A stretch of 64,000 bases of DNA, taken from JAICMB01 sp963838885. GTDB taxonomy: Bacteria; Acidobacteriota; Terriglobia; Bryobacterales; Bryobacteraceae. Below are positions 52,195 through 61,412 of this stretch, in pieces. Position numbers and translations under genes: made by a program. The notes below the pieces were generated by a model. It ran no database searches, was not told the DNA's origin, and saw only the letters and a program-made list of their open reading frames with translations. The stretch covers positions 124,001 to 188,000 of the forward strand of contig CAWITB010000004.1 in the NCBI GenBank assembly GCA_963838885.1, read 5' to 3'. Each line of letters begins with the position of its first letter. Within the stretch, counting starts at the first letter, position 1.

Positions 52195-53150
52195 ATGAAA
52201 GGGCTTACAGACGTTCCGGGCATCCTGGTCGGGCATGTCTCGGATTACGGCGGCCGCACCGGCTGCACCGCCATCCTATGCGAGACGGGGGCCGTGGGGG
52301 GCGCCGATGTCCGCGGTTCGGCGACGGGAACTCAAGAATTCGGCCTCTTTAATCCGCTGCACGTGAGCGATCGCGTGAACGCCATCGTGCTCGCGGGCGG
52401 CAGCGCCTTTGGGCTGGAGGCGGCTTCCGGCGTCCGAAGATTTCTGGCTCACAAAGGCGTCGGATTCGCATTCGGCGGCGCAGCATGTGCCTCTGGCGCC
52501 CGCCGCGATTCTGTTCGATCTGGGCTTTGCAAAACCGGGTGTCCGGCCCACGCGCGAGATGGGCGAATCGGCCGCCGCCGCGGCAACGGACAAAGCCGTG
52601 GCCGAAGGCGCTGTGGGGGCTGGCGTCGGCGCGACCGTTGGGAAATTGTACGGACTGCGGCAGGCGATGAAGTCCGGTATCGGATCCTATACCGTTCGCC
52701 TCAATGACGACGTAATTGTTTCCGCGCTCGCCGCGGTCAACGCGTTCGGCGACGTGATCGATCCCGCTAACGGCAAAATCGTCGCCGGCGCTCGCGCATC
52801 GGCTTCTTCGCGCGAATTCGTGAACACCGCGGAGCGCATGAAGGGCGGAGCGCTAACGAGCGAGTCGCACGGCCAGAACACCACGCTCGTCGTGCTAGGC
52901 GACGAACGCGCTCCTGACGAAGCCGCAGTCGAATAAACTAGCGGAATTCGGCAGCCTCGGCGTTGCTCGTACGATTTCGCCCGTATGGACCATGTACGAC
53001 GGGGACGTCGTGGTGGCGCTTTCGATGGGCGAAAAACGCGCCGATATTAACGTGCTTGGCGTTGCCGCGGCCGAAGCCGTATCGGAGTCGATCCTGCGCG
53101 CGGTCCGGCTTGCCCCCACACTGGGTGGGCTTCCCGGTTTGAAGGGCTGA
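52195..53150 (+). CDS. P1-family (DmpA-like) peptidase, two frameshifts
   Basis: The whole family fold is readable across three frames: GLTDVPGILVGHVSDYGGRTGCTAIL to VRRFLAHKGVGFAFG; then QHVPLAPAAILFDLGFAKPGVRPTREMGE, SGIGSYTVRLNDDVIVSALAAVNAFGDV; then LLTKPQSNKLAEFGSLGVARTISPVWTMYDGDVVVALSMGEKRADINVLGVAAAEAV to the stop at 53150. Changes lie near 52475-52483 and at a doubled G, 52898-52899; removing one G gives a continuous VLATNALLTK. These self-cleaving Ntn-type aminopeptidases process between Asn and Ser/Thr. Likely intact in nature if the indels are sequence errors; otherwise a recent pseudogene. Confidence 0.75.
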
Positions 53151-53151
53151 A

Positions 53152-53925
53152 GTGGGCCGGATCGCGCCGGGCACGGCTCTCGATCGCGAGCGCGAATACT
53201 ACGAAAAGCTGTATTCCGGTTTCGCTCAGACGCACTTCGCTAAGCCCGCGGTGGTCGCTTTTCGCAAGCACTTGGTAAACAGAATCGTCCATTTGACCAA
53301 CGCTACGCAATTAAGCGTCGTCCTCAGCATTGGATCGGGAACGGGCGACACGGAGCTCTTGTTGGCGCCGCGAGTAGGCTCCATTCTAGGCATTGACATC
53401 TCGGCGCGCGGGGTCGTGCACGCTACGCGAGCCGCGCAAGCCGCAAGCGTTGGGAATGCGTCATTTTCGGTGACCGGAATAGACGATCACACGCTTCGGC
53501 CGGAGTCCTTCGACATCATCATCGCAGTGTTTTTTCTGCACCACGCGCCGGACCGCATTGAACAAACCCTACCCGCGCGCATTTTCGAGCTTCTGAAACG
53601 AGGCGGCGCCTTCTATGCGATCGACCCCTCGCGGTATCGCCTTTCGGGAGCGATCGGGAATCTCCTATTTCCATCCTTGATGCGCCGCTATCAGACCGCG
53701 GATGAAGAACAGCTTCGGCCGGCGCCAACATGGCAAGCCTTCCGCCGCGCCGGATTCAACGTTCGGGCTTCGTACTACGATTTCATCTCGACCCCGTTAG
53801 CCGGTCTGCTGCCATCCTGGGCGATGGGCTATCGTGCCGCGCGCCGTTTGGACGAGATCCTGGTCCGGACGCCGGGGCTGCGATTATTATCGAGCAACTT
53901 CGAGATCGCGGCCTATAAACCGTGA
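53152..53925 (+). CDS. Class I SAM-dependent methyltransferase
   Basis: A 257-residue protein starting at GTG 53152, one base after the P1 peptidase stop. Motif I VLSIGSGTGDTELLL (~57-70), acidic loop ILGIDISARG, motif SFDIIIAVFFLHHAPD (~120-135) and GGAFYAIDPSRYRLSG show the Rossmann methyltransferase core. The C-terminal part (SYYDFISTPLAGLLPSWA) is substrate-specific. Similar to enzymes acting on small molecules, lipids or quinones; substrate unknown. Confidence 0.85.
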   Translation: MGRIAPGTALDREREYYEKLYSGFAQTHFAKPAVVAFRKHLVNRIVHLTNATQLSVVLSIGSGTGDTELLLAPRVGSILGIDISARGVVHATRAAQAASVGNASFSVTGIDDHTLRPESFDIIIAVFFLHHAPDRIEQTLPARIFELLKRGGAFYAIDPSRYRLSGAIGNLLFPSLMRRYQTADEEQLRPAPTWQAFRRAGFNVRASYYDFISTPLAGLLPSWAMGYRAARRLDEILVRTPGLRLLSSNFEIAAYKP

Positions 53926-53953
53926 TTGGCCGAGGGCCGGTCTAATAACGTCG

Positions 53954-55294
53954 TTAGCGCGGCTCCGGTATCATGCGCATGCCGTACTTGGTGCGCAACG
54001 TGATCAGCGGCAGCGGCTCCACGCGATGTCCGGGGACCAGGCGCAGACGCCATTTCTGGGCAATGGCGGCCAGCGCGAGCGTTCCTTCCATCCACGCGAA
54101 GCGCTCGCCGATGCACAGCCGCGCGCCTCCGCCGAACGGGAAATACGCGAACTTGTGACGGTCTTCGCGCGCTTCCGGGGTCCAGCGCTCGGGGTCGAAG
54201 CGCTCCGGATCGGGGAAGTATTGTTCGGTGCGCTGCGTCACGTAAGGGCTGACGATGATCACGGATCCCGGCGGGAGTTCGTAGCCGCCGATCTCACACG
54301 CCTCGATCGCTTTCCTTCCAATGGCCCAAGCCGGCGGATAGAGGCGCATGGATTCGGCCAATACCATTTCGGTGTAACGAAGCCGAGGCAGATCGTCGAA
54401 CGACGGCGCGCGGCCTTCGAGCACGCCATCGATTTCTTCGTGCAGCTTTTGTTCGCAATCCGGATTTTGCGACAGCAGGTACCACGTCCAGGTGAGCGCC
54501 TGAGCCGTGGTCTCGTGCCCCGCGATGAAGAGCGTCAGGGCCTCGTCGCGGACCAACTGATCGCTCATGCCGCCGCTGCCGTCTTCATCCTGCGCGAGAA
54601 GCAGCATCGACAAGAGATCGCCGCGGTCCTCGCCGCCGGCGCGGCGCTCCGATATCATGCCATAGATCACTTTATCGAGCCGGTCGCGCGCTTTCTCGAA
54701 GCGCCTGACCGAAGGCAGCGGCAGCCTCTCAAGATATTCCGAGAACGGCATCATAAGCAGATGGAACATGCGCAGAATGGCCGTCAGCGCCTTTCCGATA
54801 TCGGCGGCATCGGCTTCCACATCGGCGCTGAACAGCGTCTTGCCGACCACCGCCAGCGTAAGCCGCATCATTTCCGAGGCCACGTCCAGCGCCTCGCCGG
54901 CCTGCCAACGCTCGCGCGTCTTCACGGCATACTCGGTCATAACGCGCGAGTAGCCGATGAGGCGATGACGATGAAACGCGGGCTGCACCAGCCGGCGCTG
55001 CCGCAAATGAGACGGCCCTTCGCTGGTCAGCAGTCCATCGCCGAGCAGCACGCGGGCGCGTTGCAGCGCGCGGCTCTTGGTAAAATTATTCTGGTTCGTA
55101 ACCAGCACGTATTGGATGTAGTCGGGCCGATTCAGCAGAAAAACGTGCTGCGGCCCGAGGCGAAAATAGGCGATATCGCCATACTGCTCCGCCGTGCGCT
55201 TCAAAAAACCGAGGGAGTTCGAGCGAAACGCGGGAATCTGGCCGACGATAGGAGGATTTCTAGGTCCCGGAGGCTGACGAGCGATTGCGATCAC
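53954..55294 (-). CDS. Cytochrome P450
   Basis: A 446-residue soluble P450. I-helix oxygen-binding motif FIAGHETTAQALTWTWYLL, K-helix ExxR in LAESMRLYPPAW, PERF region DPERFDPERW, and the haem-ligand motif FPFGGGARLCIGERFAWME with Cys at ~395 are all intact. It resembles the CYP4/CYP102-like fatty acid or terpenoid hydroxylase class. It is the last gene of an operon with SDR, a YdjC-like protein, IspF, IspD and a PIN-TRAM protein. The isoprenoid genes hint at a terpenoid substrate, which is speculative. Confidence 0.9.
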   Translation of the reverse strand: MIAIARQPPGPRNPPIVGQIPAFRSNSLGFLKRTAEQYGDIAYFRLGPQHVFLLNRPDYIQYVLVTNQNNFTKSRALQRARVLLGDGLLTSEGPSHLRQRRLVQPAFHRHRLIGYSRVMTEYAVKTRERWQAGEALDVASEMMRLTLAVVGKTLFSADVEADAADIGKALTAILRMFHLLMMPFSEYLERLPLPSVRRFEKARDRLDKVIYGMISERRAGGEDRGDLLSMLLLAQDEDGSGGMSDQLVRDEALTLFIAGHETTAQALTWTWYLLSQNPDCEQKLHEEIDGVLEGRAPSFDDLPRLRYTEMVLAESMRLYPPAWAIGRKAIEACEIGGYELPPGSVIIVSPYVTQRTEQYFPDPERFDPERWTPEAREDRHKFAYFPFGGGARLCIGERFAWMEGTLALAAIAQKWRLRLVPGHRVEPLPLITLRTKYGMRMIPEPR

Positions 55295-55304
55295 GCGAGC
55301 GACT

Positions 55305-56069
55305 TCAGTGTACCTTGTCCTGCAGTTTGCGGGCGACGGTGGTGACCATTTTGCGCGGCGACAAGCGCACCATCTGAGGCAAAATCTTGTTTCGCAGTCC
55401 GGGAATCACGATAGTCTTGCCGGCCATCAGCCCGCGAAATCCGGCCTCGGCTACAGTTTTCGAATCCATCATGCCGAGGTGCGTGAGCCGCGATTCCCGC
55501 ATGGCCGCGCGATCCTGAAATCCGCTCTCGGTGGGACCGGGGCAGAGCGCCGTTACGGTTACGCCCGTGCCTTCGAGCTCATTGGCGATGGCCTCCGAAA
55601 AGTGCAGCACGAAAGCCTTCGAGGCATAGTACAGCGCCATCAATGGCCCTGGCTGGAAGGCCGCGGTGGACGCGACATTCATGATGCGCCCCTGACGCGC
55701 CTCGATCATGGACGGCAGATAGAGACCGGTCAAAGCGACGACGGCGTCCATGTTGAGATGCATCATATTCAGGCTCTCTGCTACGGGGAACTCGGCGAAC
55801 TTGCCATAAAGGCCGTAGCCCGCGTTGTTGACGAGCGTGTCAACGCGTCCAACTTGGCGATGAACCTCGGCGGGCGCATCGGGAAGAGAGAGATCCGCCG
55901 CGATCGCATCCACCGCGACGCGATCTTTCGCGCGCAGCTCGGAGGCGATCTCTTCGAGCCGCGCCGCGCTCCGCGCCACAAGCGCGAGATCGTAACGCTC
56001 GCGCGCGAAGACTCTAGCAAGCTCCAGGCCGATGCCGCTGGAGGCGCCGGTGATGAGTGCCCGCGCCAT
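55305..56069 (-). CDS. Short-chain dehydrogenase/reductase
   Basis: A 254-residue Rossmann enzyme. Cofactor motif ALITGASSGIGLELARVF with Arg in VARSAARLEE (NADPH preference), DTLVNNAGYGLYGKF, catalytic Ser in MNVASTAAFQPG and Tyr-x3-Lys in LYYASKAFVLHF. CPGPTESGF follows. It belongs to the DltE-like classical SDRs. Substrate unknown. It starts 1 base after the YdjC-like gene and is followed 10 bases later by the P450, so a joint oxidation pathway is possible. Confidence 0.88.
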   Translation of the reverse strand: MARALITGASSGIGLELARVFARERYDLALVARSAARLEEIASELRAKDRVAVDAIAADLSLPDAPAEVHRQVGRVDTLVNNAGYGLYGKFAEFPVAESLNMMHLNMDAVVALTGLYLPSMIEARQGRIMNVASTAAFQPGPLMALYYASKAFVLHFSEAIANELEGTGVTVTALCPGPTESGFQDRAAMRESRLTHLGMMDSKTVAEAGFRGLMAGKTIVIPGLRNKILPQMVRLSPRKMVTTVARKLQDKVH

Positions 56070-56070
56070 A

Positions 56071-56934
56071 TTAGTGTCCTTTGAGATCGCGCCAGCCGAT
56101 CAGCTTCACCTGATTTTCTTCGAGCAGGCGGCGGAACTCGGGACTTGTAACCAGATCGAGGTCGCGCTGCCGCCAGGCGCTCCCGTATGCCGGGTGGTCC
56201 TCGGTGATGGCCTGTAACTCGGCGTTGTCATGGCCGAGATGCACGATGATCTCGGTCAGCCCCGGCTGCAGTCCGCGAATGATGCCCGCATAATAAGTTT
56301 TCCAATCGGCCGGTTTGAGGCTCTCCGCGGCCATGAAAATCCGATCCGGGACGATCTCGCCGTCGTTCAAAAGCGAGATCATGGAAGCCGGAAAGGGCGC
56401 GCCGCGTCCGGCGAGGAATGGCAACCCATACTCTCTTGCGACCTTCAGATAAACGGGAAAGAACCGCGGCGTGAATAGCGCCGCCATGTGACTGTCGAGG
56501 TGCGTGGGACGGATGCCGGCCCGCAGCGCGCGCTCGATCTGCGCCCGGATCTCGACCTCGACCTGCTCCGGCGTGGCGTTGGTCGATACGGGCGCGGCTT
56601 CGGGCCAAAGATAGCCATTAGGCGCAATCAGTCCGCCGAGATCGCCGCGCGCCACCGGACCCCAGCGGTAGTTCTTCCATTCGCTGGTTAGCGTGAGATG
56701 CAGGCCGATGTCGGCGTCCGGATGCGACTTCGCGAATGCCGCGACTTCGCTGAACCAGGGGCAGGGGACCATAACGCTCGCCGAACTCACGGCGCCTTTT
56801 TCGAGAGCCTCAAAGCTGGCGAGATCGACCGAATGGGCCACCGCGAGGTCGTCGGCATGAAGGATCAGAAGTTTGGGCTTCGGTTGTGCCATCGCGAAGG
56901 CGCAGGCGAGACCAATTGCAATTATTTTCGGCAT
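56071..56934 (-). CDS. Exported ChbG/YdjC-like deacetylase
   Basis: About 288 residues from the ATG at 56934, opening a signal peptide (MPKIIAIGLACAFAMAQ). Family motifs: LLILHADDLAVAHSVD (Asp pair), DIGLHLTLTSEWKNYRW, GIRPTHLDSHMAALFTP (His ligands) and TEIIVHLGHDNAEL. Most ChbG relatives are cytoplasmic, so the signal peptide points to a periplasmic or extracellular sugar ester or N-acetyl substrate. It overlaps ispF by 13 bases. The frame is open upstream, but that lies inside ispF. Confidence 0.8.
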   Translation of the reverse strand: MPKIIAIGLACAFAMAQPKPKLLILHADDLAVAHSVDLASFEALEKGAVSSASVMVPCPWFSEVAAFAKSHPDADIGLHLTLTSEWKNYRWGPVARGDLGGLIAPNGYLWPEAAPVSTNATPEQVEVEIRAQIERALRAGIRPTHLDSHMAALFTPRFFPVYLKVAREYGLPFLAGRGAPFPASMISLLNDGEIVPDRIFMAAESLKPADWKTYYAGIIRGLQPGLTEIIVHLGHDNAELQAITEDHPAYGSAWRQRDLDLVTSPEFRRLLEENQVKLIGWRDLKGH

Positions 56935-57404
56935 ACGGTGACGATAGCTTGCGCTTCGGCGGAGCGGCCCTCGCCCACGGGACCGAGGCGTTCGGCGGTT
57001 TTGAATTTGACCGACACAAGATCGACGGAAAGCTCGAGCGTTGCGGCCAGTTTCTCGCGAATGCGAAGGCGGAATTCCTGAAGCTTGGGACGCTCCAGCA
57101 CGACGGTAGCGTCGATATTTGCGATGTCGTACCCTTGAGCGGCGGCGAGATCGCGGGCGTGGCGCAGGAAAACCAAGCTGTCGCAGTCCTTCCAACGCGC
57201 ATCGGCGTCGGAGAAATGCATGCCGATGTCGCCGAGCGCGACGGCTCCGAGCAGCGCGTCGGTAATCGAGTGCGACAACACATCTGCATCGGAATGGCCC
57301 TCCAGGCCGAACTCCGAGGGAATCGCGACGCCGCCGAGGATCAGGGGACGGCCGTGCGAAATGCGGTGGCTATCCCAGCCCTGTCCCATACGGAACTGGC
57401 TCAT
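56922..57404 (-). CDS. ispF: 2-C-methyl-D-erythritol 2,4-cyclodiphosphate synthase
   Basis: A 160-residue enzyme of the MEP isoprenoid pathway. Motifs: RMGQGWDSHRI (Asp-x-His zinc ligands), LILGGVAIPSEFGLEGHSDADVLSHSITDALLGAVALGDIGMHF, and VSVKFKTAERLGPVGEG near the end. Normal length, complete. It overlaps ispD by 4 bases. Confidence 0.95.
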   Translation of the reverse strand: MSQFRMGQGWDSHRISHGRPLILGGVAIPSEFGLEGHSDADVLSHSITDALLGAVALGDIGMHFSDADARWKDCDSLVFLRHARDLAAAQGYDIANIDATVVLERPKLQEFRLRIREKLAATLELSVDLVSVKFKTAERLGPVGEGRSAEAQAIVTVCRK

Positions 57405-58129
57405 TGCCGCGCAGCCGGAGCGGCGTTCTCTTCAGCCAGGAAGTGGCGCGCAAGATCCATGTCGGACGGCTTTGTGATTTTGATATTGCGGTCGCTGCCG
57501 GCAACCACGCTAACCTCGACCTGCTCCAGCCTCTCGACCAGGCTGGACTCGTCAGTGCCGGTGAAGCCGTCTTCCCTGGCTCTATCGAAGGCCTGGCGCA
57601 GCAGCTCGTAGCGGAAGACTTGCGGAGTTTGCGTGAGAATCAAACGCTCGCGGGGAATAGTGGCGCGCACCTTGTTGCGATGCACTTGTTTGACTGTATC
57701 GACGGGAACGATTCCCACGATGGCGGCGCCGGTTTCGGCCGCCTCGGCGAAAACCTTGTCGAGAATGTCGTGCTCGATAAACGGACGCACGGCATCGTGG
57801 ACGGCCACCAACTCAATTTCCGGAGCCAGCGTGGCGAGCGCATTCTCGACCGATTGCTGGCGCGAATCGCCGCCTTCGACCAGACGCACAGGCTTAGAAA
57901 AATCCTCCCGCCGCAGGAGATCGGAGACCCACTCGATGTCCTCGGCGCGCAAGGCGACTACGATCTCCGCGACCCATGCGGAGGAGACGAACTTTCTAAT
58001 GGTGTGGAGCAGGATGGGCGAGCCGTCGAGCAGCATAAATTGCTTGCGGCTGGCGCCCGCCTCTTCCGGGACGGTGCGCCCCATGCGCGTGCCCAGTCCG
58101 GCGGCGGGCAAAATCACCGTAACTTTCAT
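57401..58129 (-). CDS. ispD: 2-C-methyl-D-erythritol 4-phosphate cytidylyltransferase
   Basis: A 242-residue nucleotidyltransferase. CTP-binding VILPAAGLGTRMG with the following Lys in RKQFMLLDGSPILLHTI, VEGGDSRQQSVENAL, AVHDAVRPFI, IVPVDTVKQV and LTQTPQVFRYELL are intact. It makes CDP-ME in the MEP pathway and is followed by ispF. It starts 5 bases after the PIN-TRAM gene. Confidence 0.95.
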   Translation of the reverse strand: MKVTVILPAAGLGTRMGRTVPEEAGASRKQFMLLDGSPILLHTIRKFVSSAWVAEIVVALRAEDIEWVSDLLRREDFSKPVRLVEGGDSRQQSVENALATLAPEIELVAVHDAVRPFIEHDILDKVFAEAAETGAAIVGIVPVDTVKQVHRNKVRATIPRERLILTQTPQVFRYELLRQAFDRAREDGFTGTDESSLVERLEQVEVSVVAGSDRNIKITKPSDMDLARHFLAEENAAPAARQ

Positions 58130-58134
58130 TCCGA

Positions 58135-59256
58135 TTAGCCGGCCGCGCCCGAGCTTTTCGTCTCTGCCGTCCCGGCGTGCGATGCCAGCGAAGCGGCGTC
58201 CCTTGGCGGCCGCTCATGCCGTTCGCTTTGCGATTTGTCGTGGATGGCGTGAACGCGATCGTCGAAGCGGCCAAAGATCATTTTACCGGCGGTGGTCTGG
58301 AGAACGCTGGTAACGGCGATGTCGATGGTGCGCGAGATCATTCTCTTGGCATTGTCGACGACCACCATCGTTCCGTCATCGAGGTAGGCGACGCCCTGGT
58401 TGTACTCTTTGCCTTCCTTGAGAATAAAGACGCGCATGATCTCGCCCGGCAGAACGATGGGCTTCAGCGCATTGGCGAGCTCGTTGATGTTGAGGACCTC
58501 GACGCCGTGCAGTCCGGCGACTTTGTTGAGGTTGAAATCGTTGGTCACGATTTTGCAGTTGTAGACTTTGGCAAGCTCGATCAGCTTCATGTCCACTTCG
58601 CGGACATTGGGAAAATCGTCTTCGAAGATGCGCACGTTGAGATGCGTCAGCTTTTGAATGCGCTGCAGAATATCGAGACCGCGGCGGCCGCGGTTACGTT
58701 TCAGAGAATCGGAGGAATCGGCGACCAACTGCAGCTCGCGCAGAACGAACTGCGGAATCACGAGAGTCCCTTCGAGGAAGCCGGTCTCCACGATATCGGC
58801 GATGCGTCCATCGATAATTACGCTGGTGTCGAGGATTTTCAGGGCCTGCTCGGCGCGCACTTCGCCGCCGAAGAGGCCGCCCAGAGCCCCGAGATTGAGC
58901 ATCTCTCCCTTGCTTGCGCCGACCACCAGTCCGACGTAAGCCATCCATAAAGAAAACGCAATTTCGATGAAGGCCACCGTGGCGGAGCTGCGCGGGTCGA
59001 AGTTCGCCAGCGCGCGGGAAAGTATAACGGAGACGAGGAAAGCGCCGGCCAATCCGAGCAGCGCTCCGAGCGCGGCTCCGAGGAGACGCGTCAGCGTGAT
59101 TTTACGGATTTCCCGTTCGAAGAAGACAATGCCCAGGCCAACGGCCACGCCGGCCGCCGCTCCATACGGCGAAGCCAAGCCGAAGGGCTGCAAGTACCAA
59201 GCGGCGCAGCCTAGCAGCGCTATGAACAGCGTACGAAGTAAGAGCAGATTTTTCAC
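58135..59256 (-). CDS. PIN-TRAM membrane protein (YacL-like)
   Basis: A 373-residue protein: three to four N-terminal membrane helices (LLLLRTLFIALLGCAAWYL, AAAGVAVGLGIVFFE, LLGAALGALLGLAGAFLVSVIL, FIEIAFSLWMAYVGLVVG), a PIN RNase domain (~142-270: LKILDTSVIIDGRIADIVETGFLEGTLVIPQFVLREL ... KIVTNDFNLNKVA) and a TRAM domain (LPGEIMRVFILKEGKEYNQGVAYLDDGTMVVVDNAKRMI). Commonly next to ispD, as here. Its RNA target is unknown. First gene of the six-gene operon. Confidence 0.92.
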   Translation of the reverse strand: MKNLLLLRTLFIALLGCAAWYLQPFGLASPYGAAAGVAVGLGIVFFEREIRKITLTRLLGAALGALLGLAGAFLVSVILSRALANFDPRSSATVAFIEIAFSLWMAYVGLVVGASKGEMLNLGALGGLFGGEVRAEQALKILDTSVIIDGRIADIVETGFLEGTLVIPQFVLRELQLVADSSDSLKRNRGRRGLDILQRIQKLTHLNVRIFEDDFPNVREVDMKLIELAKVYNCKIVTNDFNLNKVAGLHGVEVLNINELANALKPIVLPGEIMRVFILKEGKEYNQGVAYLDDGTMVVVDNAKRMISRTIDIAVTSVLQTTAGKMIFGRFDDRVHAIHDKSQSERHERPPRDAASLASHAGTAETKSSGAAG

Positions 59257-59468
59257 CGCGTTACCCCAGAGAGCGGTCTCGCGCGCACGATCAAAACGCG
59301 CTGAAACGGCGCGACATACAGCGCATTGAGTATATCACCGATGGAGAGGGAACGACAGGAGAAGAGAATCGCCGGGTCCGAAACGATGTGGCAGGAGAAT
59401 GTTTGGAGGGGGAAGAGAGAGAGTGGGGCGAGCGCTCGAGATAGCGCCGCTCGAGGATGGCGCCGGAA

Positions 59469-59966
59469 TTAAAGCGCCTTGGCGAGCTCTTCGGCGAATG
59501 CGCTATGCGGCCCTTGATGAGCCTGGTTCGGCCGTTTATGCTTCTTTCCACCGCGCTCGCGACGTCCGTTGCGTTCGGCGGGCGCATGCTGCTGCCGCGG
59601 CGCCATCGTTTGTGTTTGCGCCTGCGTGGGTGGCGCCACTTGGGTGGGCGCTTGCACTTGAGGTTGCATTGAGACCGGTTGAGGCGCGCTCTTCACCGGC
59701 GCCGGTTGCCGCGATTTCGGTGGTTGCGCTTGATTGGCGCGCAGGAGGCGGTCTTCGAGAGGGGCGCGGTCAAACCGCCGGATGATCGAATTCATCTCTT
59801 CCGAGTTCGGCGCGTCGATGAACGCGAAGCCCTTCGATTCTTGCGTTTCGGGGTTGCGGATGACTTTGACATCGTCGAAGACGAGGCTCTCGGCGTTGAG
59901 CCAGCCCTTGATGTCATCCTTCGTCACCCAGACAGGTAGATTTCCGAGAAAGACAGTAAAGCTCAT
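59469..59966 (-). CDS. RNA-binding protein with one RRM and a Pro/Gln-rich tail
   Basis: A 165-residue protein. The RRM covers residues 1-80: TVFLGNLPVWVTKDDIKGWL (RNP2), then ESKGFAFIDAPNSEEMNSIIRRFD (RNP1 with aromatic residues) and LEDRLLRANQA. Residues 85-165 are low complexity, rich in Pro, Gln and then Arg/Lys (RNGRRERGGKKHKR), likely disordered and RNA-interacting. Bacterial RRM proteins of this size often act in cold or stress responses. No partner is adjacent. Confidence 0.85.
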   Translation of the reverse strand: MSFTVFLGNLPVWVTKDDIKGWLNAESLVFDDVKVIRNPETQESKGFAFIDAPNSEEMNSIIRRFDRAPLEDRLLRANQAQPPKSRQPAPVKSAPQPVSMQPQVQAPTQVAPPTQAQTQTMAPRQQHAPAERNGRRERGGKKHKRPNQAHQGPHSAFAEELAKAL

Positions 59967-60145
59967 TCGTTCTTGTTATTAGCTCCGTGATTTAGGGATT
60001 TTGGGGATTTGCTTCGCGGATGCGATCCATGAAAGCTGTATTGATGTTATCACAGGGCGGCCTTCGGAGCAAACTCGAAATTGCGTGTAACTCTCTCTCA
60101 CAAAAGGAAAAGAAAGTTTTGGATTGGTGCTACCGGGAATCCGGA

Positions 60146-61319
60146 TCAGGCCGGCGCGGTGGCTCGCGCCAGCGCCCCCGTCGCATATACCTCTTGGGCT
60201 GCCGCCACGGACGATCCAAATCGCACCGGAACGTCGAGCGCGCCGAGGACGATCTCGATCTGCGCCAGCAAGGAGAACAGATCCGGGAAATCGTAATAGC
60301 CGATGTGCGCGATGCGGAACATGTGCCCTTTCATGCTCCCTTGGCCGTCCGTCAGAACGGAGCCGAAGCGTTTGCGAAGTTCTTTCACGATTACCCCGGA
60401 ATCGATCCCCCGATGTGGCCGAACCGCGGTGACGCAATTGGACGGCGAGAGCGGAGCAAACAGTTCGAGCCCGAGTTCCACAACCCCGGCGCGAGTGGCC
60501 GCCGCCAGTTGCCGCGCATTCTCGATCAGCTTGGCCATGCCCAGGCGTTTGATGTATTGCAACGCTTCGTGCAAGGCGAGGACGACCGCTACGGCCGGAG
60601 TGCGGCTGGGCTCGCCGTTGGCGGCGGCGTGGCGCTCCTTTTTCAGGTCGAAATAGTAGCGCGGCAACCGCGCGGTCTCGTTCAACGCCCACGCCTTGGA
60701 GACTGAGTGAAATGAATGCCATTCCCGGGGGCACCATGAAAGCCTTTTGTGAACCGCCGATGACGACGTCGAGGCCCCAACCATCGATGTCGAGCGGCTG
60801 CGTGCCGAGGCCCGTGATGGCATCGAGGACGAAAATGGCGTCGCTTTTGCGAATCGCCGCTGCCATGCCTTGAACATCGTGCATCGCGCCGGTGGAGGTT
60901 TCGGACGCCTGCGCGAATACTCCCCGGACGCCCGGATTTTCGCGCAAAGCCTGCGCCACCCGCTCGGGCGCGACCACGTCTCCGTATGGCGCTTCGAGAA
61001 CAATTGCATCGAGCCCGTAGGCGCGCGTGATCTCGACCCAGCGCTCGCCGAATTTGCCGGCCGAACAGACCACGACCCGGTCGCCGGCCGAGAAAAGATT
61101 CGAGACCGAAGCCTCCATTGCGCCGGTGCCGGAGGAGACCAGCGGAAGCACGTCGTTAGCCGTCCCGAACACCTCTTTGAGATCGGCGAGAACCTCACGA
61201 TAAATGCGGCTGAAATCCTCGGCGCGGTGATGGACGTCCGACCCGAGCATGGCATGCAGGGCGGGGGGGTAGAGCGGAGTCGGACCGGGAGTAAAAAGGC
61301 GTTGTTTTTTGAGATGCAT
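60146..61319 (-). CDS. Class V aminotransferase (alanine-glyoxylate / serine-pyruvate type), one frameshift
   Basis: The start region FTPGPTPLYPPALHAML, SSGTGAMEASVSNLFSAGDRV, VFVLDAITGLGTQPLDIDGWGLDVVIGGSQKAFMVPPGMAFISLS (PLP Lys in GSQKAF) is in one frame. SKAWALNETARLPRYYFDLKKE, EALQYIKRLGMAKLIENARQLAAATRAG and GHMFRIAHIGYYD follow in another frame, to the stop at 60146. One extra base near 60701 separates them. The reconstructed enzyme is about 390 residues, normal for the SgaA/AGT group, which interconverts glyoxylate, serine and pyruvate. Whether the break is real needs the reads. Confidence 0.8.
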
Positions 61320-61412
61320 CGCGCGCGAGGAATCACCCAGAATAACAGTTCGGGCGCTGCCGGCCGCGATTGCGGCTGTGCAGCGCCCGTCTCGGAGTAT
61401 GTTGGCCGGCTT

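Noticed and set aside
59979..60145. C-terminal extension of the aminotransferase frame
   Set aside because: It is out of frame after the indel near 60701; the true end is at 60146 in the other frame.
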